DNA of 64,000 nt from Paratinospora sagittata (taxonomy: Eukaryota > Streptophyta > Magnoliopsida > Ranunculales > Menispermaceae): assembly GCA_035771175.1 (NCBI GenBank), contig CM069606.1:30588816-30652815 (forward strand), in the 5' to 3' direction. Positions 10,645 through 22,776 of this stretch are shown one piece after another (positions within the stretch are counted from its first letter, which is position 1; each line of letters opens with the position of its first letter). Both the position numbers and the translations under genes were made by a program. The notes beneath the pieces are model-generated. The model saw only the letters and a list, made by a program, of their open reading frames with translations, searched no databases and was not told where the DNA came from.

Positions 10645-11474
10645 TGATATGAACTTCACCAACAATTGTGATGAAACCCAATAACAATGATGGATTAGAA
10701 CCCCAAGATCGTGTAGACAAGATTGGTTGAGCCTTGACCCGTCACCTAACCAGATGAAAACCATCACTACGAAGGATTGAAAACGCCACACCAAGATTCA
10801 ACAATCAAGGTGATAAGTTTGGTTGTTTGAACGCCACAAGTTTAACTTGATAAGTTCAAGAGTTCTTTTAAGAACAAAGAGGACACAAGACCTCACAAGA
10901 TTAACTTGATCTGAAAACATAATATCCCATTCAAATTCAAGCTAGCCATCTATATATACTTGGAACAACCCTCCAAGAATAGGAAAAGTCATAACTAAAT
11001 CTAAAACAAGCCACCTAACCAGCCGCCTCTTTGGACTTCGAAAGGTAACCAGCCGCCTCTTTGGACTTCTAAAGGTAACTAGCCGCCTCTTTGGACTTCT
11101 AAAGGTAATCAGCCGCCTCTTTGGACTTCTAAAGGTAACTAGCCGCCTCTTTGGACTTCTAAACTTAGTCAAAAATAGCTATTTGACTAAGTTCAATGTA
11201 TTTGATGGTTAATCCATACTGGTCATGTTTTCTGTGCTAATTAGCTTCTTCAATTGCTTTGATGACATGGACTAAGCCTTGATTATTATTTGAGCCCATC
11301 TTGGTCTTTTTAGAATCAGCCCAATTCTCTTGGATTAGCCCATTTAGCGCTTCCTTGAAACGTTTGGCTCTAAGTCTTGTAATTGGACCACTTGGAAGTG
11401 ACAATGGGTCTTGTCCATATTTAGCTCCATTCCCAAGTGTATGATCAACTTGTCCAGCTCCTTGGTTTGCATCA
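10645..11474 (-). repeat. 5' LTR of the CRM-like element
   Basis: The 830-base LTR is nearly identical to the one at 4795-5564 apart from minisatellite copy number (five against three) and scattered substitutions. It also encodes a copy of the pol C-terminal tail (11237-11474) without the rest of the gene, a by-product of LTR duplication during reverse transcription. Confidence 0.93.
11021..11163. repeat. 30-base minisatellite, five units
   Basis: Same unit and same place in the 5' LTR as at 5171-5253, but with five copies. Because 30 is divisible by three, the array reads as a repeating 10-residue peptide on the minus strand (frame 10942-11172). I regard that as incidental. Confidence 0.93.
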
Positions 11475-11753
11475 GTACTTAAATCACGTTGAGTTCGAGA
11501 TCTCCAAAATCTAAAATAACCAATTTTTTGGCAAGATCTCGCAACGTTGTTACTCACAAATCTTCCTAACGGTGTTTTAACCCTTTGAATGATTGAAAAG
11601 CTTGAAGAAATGGTGAATAAATAATGAAGATAAGAGAAGAAACGAGAGAGAAGAAAAGGGTTTAGGGCATTGGGATGAGAAGGGTAGAATGAGTATTTAG
11701 GTGGGTGAAGAGAGAAAAAATGATTGATTTTAAATTTTCATGTGGGTAAAGAG

Positions 11754-14443
11754 TGTAACGCCCATACCTTAGGATGACGTCATTTTGACCTGTAGAGTAC
11801 CTGTAGAGTATCTGTATATATATGCGTATATGTATTTGATACTTGATGTGTGTCGGTTCGAGTGTTCCCACATGCTTTTATGTTGTTTAGAATGCGCGTA
11901 AAGTTTCGGAGTGATTGGAGACCTGTTCGGCATCGAATCATGTCGAAAATGATATTTTGGATCAGTGGAGCTCACTCCTTGGATGAAGAAATTTCTGTCT
12001 TTGATTACATAAATGGCATGATCTCCTTTATCTGTGGTCCGATTGAGATAAAAGTTTTTCAGCCTATTCTTCTCTGATAGATCTTCATTATGGACAGTGA
12101 AGATCTTGATCAGAGTTGTCCACTGTGAGGTATAAGATTCCAAACATTGTTTCTTGGATTTGAGGATATTTCTTGGGTAGTTTTGAGAAAACGGTTGGAT
12201 CTTGCATTCCCACCGTTGTATTGAGCTGAAATTTTACCAGAAGGTTGGTAACTGGCTCATAAAAAGTTGGAATGGTTAAGATGTTGAATTGGTAAGTCGT
12301 TTGCAAGAAATTGATTGCCTAAGTAAAAGTAATTGTAGTAGGAAAATTGTTTCTTTTATTTAAGTGTTTTTTTTAAGTGTGGCCCAATTTTGCAACTTAA
12401 CTTCTACAAAAGCTTTTGGAAAATTGCCATTTTTACATTTTCAAAAGGGGAAAAAGAGCTTGGAGAAGAGGAAAAGAAGTAGAGAAGAGAAAAAGGGAGA
12501 AATGTTAGGGTTTTGGAGCATTTGTGCTCAAAAATCCTCTAAGGTATCATATTTTTCCTCTTTTTCTTCCCTTACTCTCTTTAGCTATTGCATTCAAGCT
12601 TTCTTTTGACCTAAGTGTTGGTATGAATCCTGAATTTGTAGGGTTCTAGACCTAGGGTTTGCTTATATTATGCTATTTTAAACTTGTATGTGGTATTAAT
12701 GGCCTTCCTTGACTTAGAACAACACCTAAGGAGTGTTTTCCTCACAAGAATTCCAAATTTGAATGGGGTGGTAGAAGAACACATGTAGGAGTTAGGTCTT
12801 GCATCTCATATGTGAGTGATAAGAGGCTATTGGAAACCCATTGATGGTAAATCCCCAATTTCTAGCAAGAAATTGTAAGGGTTATGTGTATTTGACCTAA
12901 ACCTAAGTTATGGACTTAGGGTTTTTCATTCAAGTTGCATGTAATCTATGTTGATTAGATGGGTAAATGTGGATGTTTGGTAGTCCAATTTTCTAATTTT
13001 AAATGGTAGAATACCTAGGTCTAGTATAATTTTGGCCTAGGCCATGAAATTTGAAAATTTTCCATGAATTTCGGGATTTGCCCAAATTTGAAAATTATGA
13101 TTGAATGCCTTGTATTATGTTGGCTGGATTATGGGGATCAACCTATTGCATTCATTTGGGTTAAGTATTGTTTAATTAGATATTAAATGGGTTGATTGAG
13201 CAACATGGATTAGCTCATGAGTACAACCATTTTAGAGTCTTAAATTGGCTATTGAATTAGGGTTAGACATGGTTGAATAGCATGCTTGTGGACTGATTTT
13301 TTAATAAGGAATGAACCTATGTACATGCAGAGATTTTGATTGATCAAAGTGACCCAATTAAGCCAATTGGAGGTTGAGGTGCTTAAGAGTGTTTTGGTGG
13401 CATCCTAGTGCCTTCTTTAGTCCGATTGGATTGGCTAAGTTTAGTCAATCGAGTAGTGAATGTTTCTTTACATTTGGATTCTATATATGAGGCATTGTAT
13501 TATATAAAGTGTTTGAATTAATATATGTGTGTTATGCATGTTTTAATAATTCATGAAATGAATTTGAACATAGTTTAATAAGGTTAGCAATTAGGTTTGG
13601 GTCTCCTAGTTGTGATTTTCTTTGGAAAATCTCGTAAGTCTAAAGGTGATCCCCAGTTGTGGACCTGGCAGAGGGTTTTATGGCTTGTATATAGATAGGA
13701 CGGCCTAGGCATAGTACTTATAGTGGTGGGTTGATCCTATGGGCTGCACACCCCCATAAATCCTATTAGAATACGAGTATTGTTTGGTCGGATCGGGAGT
13801 TGAGTGTCGCGAACCCAAGCCTTTGAACGCTCGTACTCATGAGGTGTTAGGATAGCATTGGCATGTTTAGAAATGATATGTATTGTCTTAAGTAATGACA
13901 TGATGCATTATATTTGGCATGTATGTAATCTTGTATATCACATGTTATTTAAAATTCTTTGATGATCTTGTCTTGTTTCATCTAAATGCATGTATATAGC
14001 CACTTGTAGAAAACATTCACCTAGCTTGTTGTAGCTCACTCCTCATTCTTATCATTTCAGGTTCAAATAAGAAAGGGAAGGGGAAAGCTTAAATGCGGAG
14101 CATTTCCTGTACTTTTGTGATGTAGGTGTTTTTGTATATTTTTTGTATTTTGGTAAATATGTACTTAATACACCTATGTATTTATAATTAACACATAGAT
14201 GGGTTGTGTCTGGGTTAGTTTTGGTTTTGTTTATTGTGGACTTATGAAATTTTATGGTTTACAGTTTTAGGAATGTAATTTGTTTTAATGAATTGATTAT
14301 GTCCATATAGTTTGTTGCTATGTTATGGGATTATTGTGTTATTGGTTGTTTATATTAGACTGGCGGGACGCCAGGTGTATCGAGGGAGGTTACAACCGGG
14401 GGTTCCGTGTCGGTCGTGACGTCACTCGTCGTGGGTCGGGACA
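11754..14443 (+). mobile_element. Solo LTR of a Tekay-like gypsy family
   Basis: The 2690-base unit starts TGTAACGCCC, ends GGTCGGGACA and is flanked by an exact duplication AAGAG (11749-11753 and 14444-14448). There is no primer-binding site or coding region, so it is an LTR left by recombination between two LTRs. It is homologous along its length to the LTR at 58236-60692 (for example the 'gatttgtagggctcttgacc'-like block and the 'gtgacgtcat..cgtgggtcg' end). A leader-like segment near 12470-12550 ends in 'aatcctctaaggta'. Confidence 0.9.
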
Positions 14444-14571
14444 AAGAGATAGGAAAGGGTTGGTGAAAATAGTCGGACCCCTTTTTTCTATTGGAATTTT
14501 GGGCATTACAACTTGGCCCACTTGTAGCGCAATTTACAACCTATTATGTTACAAACAATTTAGGGTGTGTT

Positions 14572-15025
14572 TAGGGGTGTTCACGGGTTGGGTTGGGTCG
14601 GGTTGAGGTCAAATACCAACCCAACTCAACCAATCCAATAACTTCGGGTTGGTTCGAGTTGGTTTACTTCAATGTATTGATTTTAAATTCCATTTTCTAA
14701 GCTAATTTTTAAGTCAAATATGAATATAAATATAATTTCAAATAATGATTTTATTCATATTATTTTATTCATGAGATTTTATGTGATCCAATAACAATAT
14801 GTGACTCAAATAAAAATGCTAACTAAAGAAATACTTAATATTCTTGATGAGTTCAGATTGGTTGAAGTTGATTGGGTTGATTTGCAAAATCTTCACCCAA
14901 CCCAAACTTGATCCGGTTGCTAATTCCTAACCCAACCCAACCTAATATAATATAAAAACCCAACCCATAAGGTTTGGGTTGGTTGGGTTAATTAATCTGG
15001 TTGGTTCGTAGGATAAACACCCCTA
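14572..15025. mobile_element. Short non-autonomous hAT element
   Basis: 454 bases with termini TAGGGGTGTT and AACACCCCTA and an 8-base target duplication GGTGTGTT / GGTGTATT (one mismatch). Subterminal GGTTGGGTT repeats occur in opposite orientation at the two ends. No coding capacity; it would depend on a transposase made elsewhere. Confidence 0.85.
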
Positions 15026-15033
15026 GGTGTATT

Positions 15034-15408
15034 TGGTAAGTAAAAAAATAGTGATTTTCTAGAGAAAATTCTATTTTTCCATATTTGGTTGGTAAAAAAG
15101 GTGAGAAAAAAGTTTTCAAATTTTTTCTCGGGCCCACCATGTTCTCAGGTAGGGGGTGAGAAAAAAAAATTCTCATGAGAATTTACAATTATATAACTGA
15201 ATAACAAATTAATAACCAACTATGATAAAATTCTCTCATGTCCAACCAAACAACCATAAGAAAGTTTTTTCAAGAACATTTTCTCAAGAAAGTTTTTGAG
15301 TCATATAGAAGTAGCCATTGTGTTGGCTTTTTGGTTGCAAGCCTTTAATCAACTTGAATCCCCTAAAAGCATGTGGTTAGGCTATGGAATCCCATCTTTT
15401 GTCTCAAG
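15034..15408. other. Palindrome-rich non-coding stretch
   Basis: No gene. It contains a perfect 16-base palindrome AATTCTCATGAGAATT (15168-15183), several TTTTCT..AGAAAA pairs, and a 'tggttggta' / 'ccaaccaaac' inverted pair (15087 and 15242), so much of 15040-15310 could fold. The end is the target site (CAAG) of the next element. Confidence 0.5.
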
Positions 15409-15873
15409 TGTCACGGGCGAGTTAATGAGGCAAGGCAATACCCGTGCGGCACCCGGTAATATCAAGTAACAAAGTCAGCCAATAACACACACAAGAACAG
15501 GCAACAAGTAATTGGAAGTATATTTCTATGAATCTCAAGTAAATGTTGTACAATTCGTGTTTACATGAAAGGAATACACATGCACACCCTAGGGGAGCAG
15601 GTATCGCTAGAGAACTAAACCTAGCAATAGAAAGCAGCCATAAGGGACAACATGTTGGTAGCTTTACAAGGGACACTAGGTGGTAAAGGACACCTAATCA
15701 CTACCTCTAGGCGACTACCACTTCCCTACAAAGTAGATTTTAAGCTTTTACCTTAATCCCTAAATGAAACATCAAAATGTGAGGCTAATCATACTGGCCT
15801 CCAAAATTACAAAAATACCCCCGATTACAAAAAAAAAAGACATGACGGTGCATGGGACAACATGGCCGTGACT
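15409..15873 (-). repeat. 3' LTR of the decayed chromovirus
   Basis: 465 bases, homologous to 20402-20785. It is longer because about 75 bases near its left end have no counterpart there. Its inner end reads GTGACT instead of GTGACA. A purine-rich stretch on the minus strand (AAGTGGGGTAG, near 15878-15888) lies next to it as polypurine tract. Confidence 0.85.
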
Positions 15874-15884
15874 GACTACCCCAC

Positions 15885-16397
15885 TTAATACGACGACACC
15901 CCTGTCAGCGGATTGGCTATGTTCTTGAGGACCTTTGCTTCATACTGTATTAACGAACTGATTGGTTCCCAATTGGCTTCAGCTTCAAGCAGGCCCTTCC
16001 ACTTGACTAAATGCTCTGACTCGAACTGTTTTTTGTGAAGGTCCTGAAACTCGACAATTAGCCACAATATACTCCACCTCACGATCAGGTCGACACTTTA
16101 CATTTGCTATTGGTCTTGAAGCACACCCACGGACTGGATTCTCTCGATCAACCTGACACGACTTCAAATTACTTGCATGAAACACTGGACGAAGATTCTG
16201 CCACTGAGAAGGTAACTCGACCCAATAAGCTGCTTTCCCAACTCGCTTTGTGATAGGGAATGACCCGTCATACTTGCGACTAACTTCTTGTTCACCTTTC
16301 TGAGGAATTTCATGATATCAAGCTGAAGCTTGATGAAGACTTGATCTCCTACCTGCAAAGATGCTGGCTTCCTCTTCTGATCTGCCCACTTCTTCAT
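15885..16397 (-). pseudogene. Integrase C-terminus and chromodomain
   Basis: KRKPASLQVGDQVFIKL (16164-16397) is the integrase C-terminal beta domain. 15885-16082 reads HLVKWKGLLEAEANWEP and IQYEAKVL, a chromodomain with the W..W aromatic positions that bind methylated histone tails and steer integration to heterochromatin in chromoviruses. The pieces are in different frames. Confidence 0.82.
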
Positions 16398-16445
16398 TTT
16401 TCTAGAGGCTTTCTCAAGGTAGGCTCGTGCAACTTCAATTGTTTG

Positions 16446-17682
16446 CTACAACTCCTTGGCAAACTGATATGTTGGCAGACAACTTTCAGTGTACCCCATA
16501 TCTAGTGTGTGAGGTGTAAGAGGTTTTTGGCCCAATACCAACTCAAAAAGACTCTTTGAGGTCGAAGAGCTTCGTTGCAAATTGAAACAGAACTGAGAAA
16601 CATCTAGCAAGTTCACCAAATTCTTCTGGTTGGCACTAACAAAGGGCCTGAGGTATTCCTCCAGTAATGCGTTGAATCTCTCTGTTTGGGAATGACAACT
16701 AGTTGAGAAGTTCAAATGAGATCCCAAGAGTCTAAAGAGTTATGTCTAGAATCGCCTTGTAAACCTCAAATATTTGTCACTGACGATGGTCTGAGGTACA
16801 CCCCAATACTTTACTACATGTCATAGGAAAAGATAAGTTGTTTCCTCTGCTGAGCAATGCTTGAGAGCAAGAATGAAGGTAGCATACTTCGAAAAGCGGT
16901 CCACCACGATAATGATGGAGCCATATTTTCCCACTTTTGGCAAAACAACTATGAAATCCATCGTCACACTCTCCCACAGACGCTGAGGAACTGGCAGTGG
17001 TTCAAACAGTCCCGTCAGTCTATCTCATTCCACTTTGTCCTCCTGACAAGTAAGGCAAATCTTGACATACATAGTGACATTATCCCGCATATTCGACCAA
17101 TAGTAGCCTTGTTCAAGTAGGGTCAAAGTGCGGTGACTACCCGGATGATCTGCCCATTGAGTGTCATGACACTCATGCATCAACTCCCTACGAAGTCCAC
17201 CACTGTGAGGTACATAGAGATGTTTCCCATTGGTGATAAGCAACCCATCTTTAATATGGAATCGTCTCGTCTGACCGGCTTCTACTAGTGGCCAGAGAGT
17301 TTGACCTGAGGATCCATCTACAACCCGTTTTTTATTCGGCCATGCAAGGTAGTCTGCAACTTTGTAACGCTCCTCTGAGCTTTAATTGATAGTGTAGCAA
17401 ACTTTGCCTTTCGACTTATTGTGCATCAACAACTTGATTAGTTCGCGCAGGCTTATATTCAAGTTCCATGTCAAACTCTTAAAGGAACTCCTGCCATCGA
17501 GCTTGCTTCGAGGTAAGTTTCTTCTTGATCAAGAAATGTGAAATAACCACATTATCTATCTTCACAACAAACCACGAACCCAACAAGTAATGCCTCCATG
17601 GCCGAAGACAATGGATCACCGCTAGTAACTCTTTCTCTTGACTTGTGTAACGGGGCTCATCTTCAGAAAGTTTTCGGCTCTC
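16446..17682 (-). pseudogene. RNase H remnant and integrase of the decayed chromovirus
   Basis: The RNase H body is hard to read through stops between 17250 and 17680. The integrase zinc-binding region is clear at 17025-17243 (LRRELMHECHDTQWADHPG to CLTCQEDK). The core is scrambled near 16780-16980. The segment HSQTERFNALLEEYLRPFV (16446-16727) carries the core Glu region. Confidence 0.78.
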
Positions 17683-18656
17683 CTAAGCTGAAGGATGTCC
17701 CTCCTGGACTAACACTCCACCAAGCGCAAAATCTAAAGCATTTGTATGTACTTCAAAGGGCTTGCTCAAATCAGGAAGAGCAACGACAAGATCTTTTATC
17801 ACCATCGGTTTTAGGTCATCAAGTGCACGTTGCCGCTCTTCTGACCAAACCCACTGTTGGTCCTTCTTCAATAGATCAGTTAAAGGCGTTGCTTGTGCAG
17901 AATAACCGTTGATGAACTTATGATAGTAGTTCACAAAATCGAGAAAAGATCGCAACTCAGATATTGTTGTTAGGGCCTTCCATTCTTGGATTGCACGAAC
18001 TTTCGCCATGTCCATCTTCACCTTGCCATCACCAATGTAATGGCCTAAGAAGGAAATTTCCTTCTGAGCAAAAGAACATTTCTCTTCTTTTACATAGAGA
18101 TGATTCTTTCGCAGCAGCTCAAACACCATCTTCAAGTGTTCCAAGTGTTCTCCAGAGTAGGGTTGTATATGACAATGTCATCAAGGTACACCACCACAAA
18201 CTTGTCCAAGTGCTCGTAGAATATCTCATTCATCAAGGTGAAAAAGGTGGCTGGAACATTGGTTAAGCCAAACGACATCACCAGATACTCGAACGCTCCA
18301 TACCGAGTAACTCAAGTGGTCTTAGGATCATCTCCTTCGACAATTCAAACTTGATGATACCCAGACCGTAAATCAAGCTTCGTAAAGTAGCGGGTTGCAC
18401 CAAGTTGATCAAACAAATCAACAAATAAAGGAATGGGATACTTGTTCCAGGCTGCTACCTTGTTCAATGCCCTATAGTCAACACACATCTGCAAACTTCC
18501 GTAGTGTTTCTTCTAGAACAAAACAGGTGCCCCGTAAGGAGCTTTCAATGTCCAAATGAAGCCTGAGTCAATCAGCTCACTCAACTGCTTCCTTAACTCA
18601 GCTAACTTTGGAGGTACCATCCTGTAAATTGCTTTGGAGTCAACTCAATCTTGTGA
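17683..18656 (-). pseudogene. Reverse transcriptase of the decayed chromovirus
   Basis: The start is marked by [14 protein letters not shown] near 18620-18670. The catalytic half is broken by stops between 18150 and 18600. The thumb and connection are readable at 17683-18144: [49 protein letters not shown]. Then the RNase H start FEVHTNALDFALGGVLVQ has Asn where the catalytic Asp is expected. Confidence 0.82.
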
Positions 18657-19358
18657 TCAATGGGTCTTTGTGGAGTAAGTTGCTTTGGAAGCTTTGTCAG
18701 CATCACATCCCTGAAACTCGCCAGTAACTTCACCACTGCAGTTGGGACTGCCTGTGAAGCCTCTTCTCGTTTGCCTAAAGGTAGCCATGTACGTCTCTTC
18801 ACCCTTCTTGAGACCTCTCTTGAGCTGGAGAGCAGAAATTCTCTTGTCCTTCGGCTCAACCACTGTCGTAGGAGCCATGCAAGGAAAGTCTCTCAGTAAA
18901 CACAAGGTCTCCAAGTAGGGAATCGGTACTGCCCTAACTTCATGTAGGAACTCCATGCCCAATATCACCTTAAAATCATTCACAGGAATGGCCACAAAGT
19001 TGGTCCTCTTTGACCACTTCCCCACCTACGTAGGAACGGCCTTCCCAATCCCATGGATAGAACTTGCAGCAGAATTAACTACTTTGATCTTACTCGAGTC
19101 ACCCTCCAACTAAAGACCCAAGCATCCGGCTTCACCTTCAGCAACGAAGTTATGTGTGGCTCTTGTGTTCACCATAACAGGCGTCGTCTTACCATTGATT
19201 TTGAGTTCAACAAACATCAATCCTTTAGACGCACCCATCTGCTTCCTTGAAACTTGCCCCTTTAAGGCATTCAACAATTGGAGAGCGCCCATCCTCAGTT
19301 CATCTAACTCATTCTCCGAAAGCATGTGATTGGGAGGTTCCCTCTGATTGCAACGCAT
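18657..19358 (-). pseudogene. Protease of the decayed chromovirus
   Basis: The active site reads VMVNTRATHNFVA where the family has Asp-Thr/Ser-Gly, so both the catalytic Asp (now Asn) and the Gly (now Arg) are lost. The C-terminal motif VILGMEFL is kept near 18960. The two pieces lie in different frames (19110-19358 and 18657-19025). Confidence 0.82.
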
Positions 19359-19359
19359 T

Positions 19360-20376
19360 CAGAGAACCCTTTTGAGGGAAACTGACTAATCGATGTGGTC
19401 TCGAACACAAGAAACACTTCAATGGATTTGTTTCAGAATTGGTCGTTGAGGTAGAAGATGTAGATGCCTGCTTGGAAGACGAAGTGCCCTTGTTGAACTA
19501 ACTCTTCTGCTTACTGACATTACCGTCTTCCTTCCCTGAGTGAGGTTTGGAGTTATTGCCATTTGTTGAATTCTTCTTATCACCAAGATTTGCGTTATAA
19601 TCATTTAGTCTCTCTGCAACGGCTTGAGCAGACGCAAAATCTTCATCACGCTGCCTTCGCAGCTCAATCTGAGCCCACGACTTCAATTCATCCAAGAAAA
19701 AAAACAATCTATCACCTCTGTCATGTCCCAAATGTCGAGCAAGAGAGTAGAAATTTTTTTTATGTACTCTCGAACGGTACTAGTGTGTTGGACTATCTTA
19801 AGCTTTTGTCTAGCTAAGAACCCCACGACCTTCGGGAGAAATTGATGTCTAAGCTCTCTTTTGAGATCTGCCCAAGTATCAACTGTAACCAACCCGTTCT
19901 CAATGTCTCTGCCATGGTTTCTCCATCATAACTTGGCATCACCAGTTAGATACATGGTAACCATAGAGACCTTATCTTGTTCCATTTCTGGTTTTGCCAC
20001 CTTAAAGTACTGGTCAAGATCAAATAGGAAATTCTCCAACTCCTTTACATCTCGAGCTCTACCATAATGCTTTTGTTCTAGGATCTTCACCTTTTTTTCG
20101 ACTCTCAGTCTCCCTCGGACCTGTCGCGCTAGCTAGTTTGGTGAGGACATTCAACCTTGCATTCATGTCACCTAGCTGCTCTCGAACCTCCTGGAACACA
20201 CTATGGGTTTCCTCAGCCATAGCGTCCATAGATTCGCTATATGATTGGTGACTCTTTTCAAGTAACTCAATCTTCGCAACTAGTTGCTCTAACGTAGTTG
20301 CCATCTCAACAGACCGCTCTGCTTGGGTTTCTAGTTCTTCCAACCTTTCCTTAGTTGACCTATTTTGTGTAGCCAT
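19360..20376 (-). pseudogene. gag: Gag of the decayed chromovirus
   Basis: The likely start is MATQNRS at 20376, about 12 bases from the primer-binding site. A coiled-coil-like N-terminus (LEELETQAERSVEMATTLEQL) is followed by the gag core in other frames (TWADLKRELRHQFLP and VREYIKKISTLLLDIWDM at 19683-19892; LKSWAQIELRRQ at 19498-19731). Near 19340-19420 a CFLCSRPHR stretch is the remains of a zinc knuckle whose later His/Cys are lost. At least two frame changes and several stops. Confidence 0.82.
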
Positions 20377-20387
20377 TCTCTTTCTAA

Positions 20388-20399
20388 GCTCCGATACCA
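20388..20399 (-). other. Primer-binding site
   Basis: Minus-strand TGGTATCGGAGC lies two bases inside the 5' LTR. It differs by one base from the usual tRNA-Met complement. Confidence 0.75.
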
Positions 20400-20401
20400 C
20401 T

Positions 20402-20785
20402 TGTCACATGAACAAGCAACAAGTTATTGGAAGTATATTTATATTAATCTCAAGTAAATGTTGTACAATTGGTGTTTACACAAAAGGAATACACACGCAC
20501 CCTAGGGGAGCAGGTATCGCTAGAGAACTACAAGCTAGCAATAGCAAGCAGCCACAAGGGACACACGTTGATAGCTTTACAAAGGACACTCGGTTGTAGG
20601 GGACACCTAAGCGCTACCTCTAGGCGACTACCACCTCCCATACAAGGTAGATCTTAAGCTTTTACCCTAATCCAAAAAGTAAACATCAAAATATGAGGCC
20701 AATCATTCTGGCCCCCAAAATTACAAAAATACCTCCAATTACAAAGAAAAGACATGACAGTGCATGAGACAACATGATCGTGACA
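20402..20785 (-). repeat. 5' LTR of the decayed chromovirus
   Basis: 384 bases, TGTCAC...GTGACA, homologous to 15409-15873 with numerous substitutions, which fits an old insertion. Confidence 0.87.
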
Positions 20786-20946
20786 CAAGGGCCCCATGAG
20801 GTTTGTTCCGCTTAAACTTTCTTGTAACTGGTTTTACCCAATCTTGAAATGAAAACCTTCAATGTTCCATATGCTCACCCAATGTATACATTGTTTCAAT
20901 GTGGTAGAGGGAAGGAGTATGGATGGTAAATTGGAATCAATTGGGG

Positions 20947-21643
20947 TAGGGGTGGCAATTGGCATTTGGACCCATTTGTCTGGTGTTGTCTGACCCACTT
21001 ATAAGTGGGTATGAAAATTAGAATCTTGAAACTAGGCCGAGTATGAAAAATTTTTGTATTCACTTTTAAAATTGGGTCGGTTTCATACAAGAAGGAAAAA
21101 AAAATGGAAAAACCCGATTATCGGGGGCAAAAATGTAATTGTTTATATAATCCTATAATTTTTCACCATTACTTCTCTTTTAATATTTTACATCATTTTC
21201 AGTTTTCCTCTTTCTAATTCAACACTTGGTTTTTAGATTGTAGAACATGATATGTATGGAAGCGTTTCTACATATGTATATAACTGAAAAATTTGAAATG
21301 CACCATTGCACTCTTTCATATATATATACAAAAGCCAACAGAGACTTTGGTTATATATATGTATAGCATATAATAATATTATAAATTACACTGTTTATAT
21401 AATAACCCAACAAACTTTGTTAGTTATTATATAATCTATAATAATATATATATAGCTTTGATAATTAGATATGTTACGTATAGTTGTATTTCATATTTAA
21501 AAATAATATGAAAATACAAATATAACATTTGGAAAAACGAACAAAAGACTTAATGTTTGGGGGTATGAGCACACTACGTGTTCCCAAGTGCAAGAGGTTT
21601 TCTGTATCAATTTTTGTTGTTACCCGCATTTTTTCCACCCCTA
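20947..21643. mobile_element. Short non-autonomous hAT element
   Basis: 697 bases with termini TAGGGGTGG and CCACCCCTA and an 8-base duplication AATTGGGG / GATTGGGG (one mismatch). The middle is AT-rich (tatata stretches near 21320-21450). The frame at 21474-21683 crosses the end of the element and is not a gene. Confidence 0.82.
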
Positions 21644-22776
21644 GATTGGGGTGTGGTGGCGCATCATCCAGAATGCACATCATAATTTCATTCTTTTGTT
21701 ATTATTGACGATAATGATGATTGGTTGATTTATTTCCCTAGGGTTATTTTTATCTATTTCCTTATTAGTTATTTCTATATTGACTGTATTTTTACTACAA
21801 CAGTTTGTTTTGTTTGGAAATATCTTGTTACATAATTTAGATGATAATAGAGTTTCCAGGTTATGCTTAAAAAAAAAAAAAAAAAAGAGTAGTTAGGTTA
21901 TATATTGAGGAAAATAATAGATATATAATTTGGATAAATTAAATATTTTTTGCTCTCAACTCTTCCTTTCTCTCTTCCTCTTCCCCATTATTTGGCACCA
22001 AAGCCCTATTCTCCGATCCTATTCTCTTCTGCTTTGTCTCTCTTCTCTTCCCTTCATTCCCTTCTTCCTCCTCGTCTTGGCTCTCTTATTTATAGTTCAT
22101 TGCTCAACCCTTCTGACTCCTTTCATCGATTGATAATCATCCATTAGTACGTCATCAAATAACAACGAATGATCAGTTGGATAAGTGGGTGCAAATGATT
22201 GGAGCATCTGTCTAAACAATGAACATATGTCGTGGATTTCCGTGATTGGTGGTGTGCATACCATCAATAACAAAACCAGAAATAAGGAAGAAAGTGAAGG
22301 AGTCATCATCACTATTTTATGCATCGATTGATTTTTACCGCACCATCTTTATATATATCTTTGGTTCCAGTTCAACAAGTTTTGTGCAATATTCTTCATA
22401 TATATTTTTCGTTCATGTTCGACAAGTTTTGTGCGGAAGAATCTAATACAATGAAAGTGTGATCTTATGCACCCAAAACGTGTTGAGCCAGAGTGCTTTG
22501 ATTCAGCAATTTCCATGTTATACTTAAAGAGGCGTACAAATACCCGATAACAATAGGCCTAACCGAACTCACCTGATCCGATCACGTCGAGTTTTACACC
22601 CAGATTCAAGTTGGTTGGGTGTTCATCACCCCCAAACCGAAGGGCCGGATCAAATTTTGGGTATAAAGTTTTGATATACGATAGCATGTATATAATGTTG
22701 AAAGTAATCCAAACGTGAGCTTGCCCGTTGGATATGGGTAGTTTTTTTTTGTTATTTTCAAGATAGTGATTAGTTT
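21644..22776. other. Unassigned interval
   Basis: No recognisable gene or terminus. It contains an 18-base A run at 21869-21886, a pyrimidine-rich stretch (21955-22100) that gives overlapping low-complexity frames, and a 75-codon minus frame (22097-22324) I cannot identify. At 22540-22640 there is a scrambled 'ttggttgggtgttcatcaccccc' stretch resembling hAT subterminal sequence. Confidence 0.5.

Larger units (their letters stand above)
4795..11474 (-). mobile_element. Complete CRM-like Ty3/gypsy chromovirus
   Basis: This is a full LTR retrotransposon on the minus strand, flanked by an exact 5-base target duplication GTACT (4790-4794 and 11475-11479). The order on its own strand is 5' LTR (11474 to 10645), tRNA-Met-type primer-binding site, gag, protease, reverse transcriptase, RNase H, integrase, polypurine tract and 3' LTR (5564 to 4795). 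The pol frame runs into the 3' LTR and integrase ends in a GPF-type module with no classical chromodomain; both are features of the CRM clade. Galadriel is the alternative. At least four frameshifts make it non-autonomous. Confidence 0.9.
15409..20785 (-). mobile_element. Decayed chromovirus with chromodomain (Galadriel/Reina type)
   Basis: A 5.4-kb minus-strand element with short LTRs, TGTCAC...GTGACA termini and a 4-base CAAG duplication (15405-15408 and 20786-20789). Gag starts a few codons after the primer-binding site, and a single gag-pol reading order ends in a chromodomain. Small size, short LTRs and the chromodomain indicate the Galadriel/Reina side of the chromoviruses. Stops and frame changes are frequent and the protease active site is lost, so it is old and inactive. 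Confidence 0.88.

Noticed and set aside
10942..11172. Minus-strand frame encoding a repeating 10-residue Arg/Lys-rich peptide
   Set aside because: It is the translation of the 30-base LTR minisatellite in the promoter region; the partner LTR has a different unit number and no such frame.
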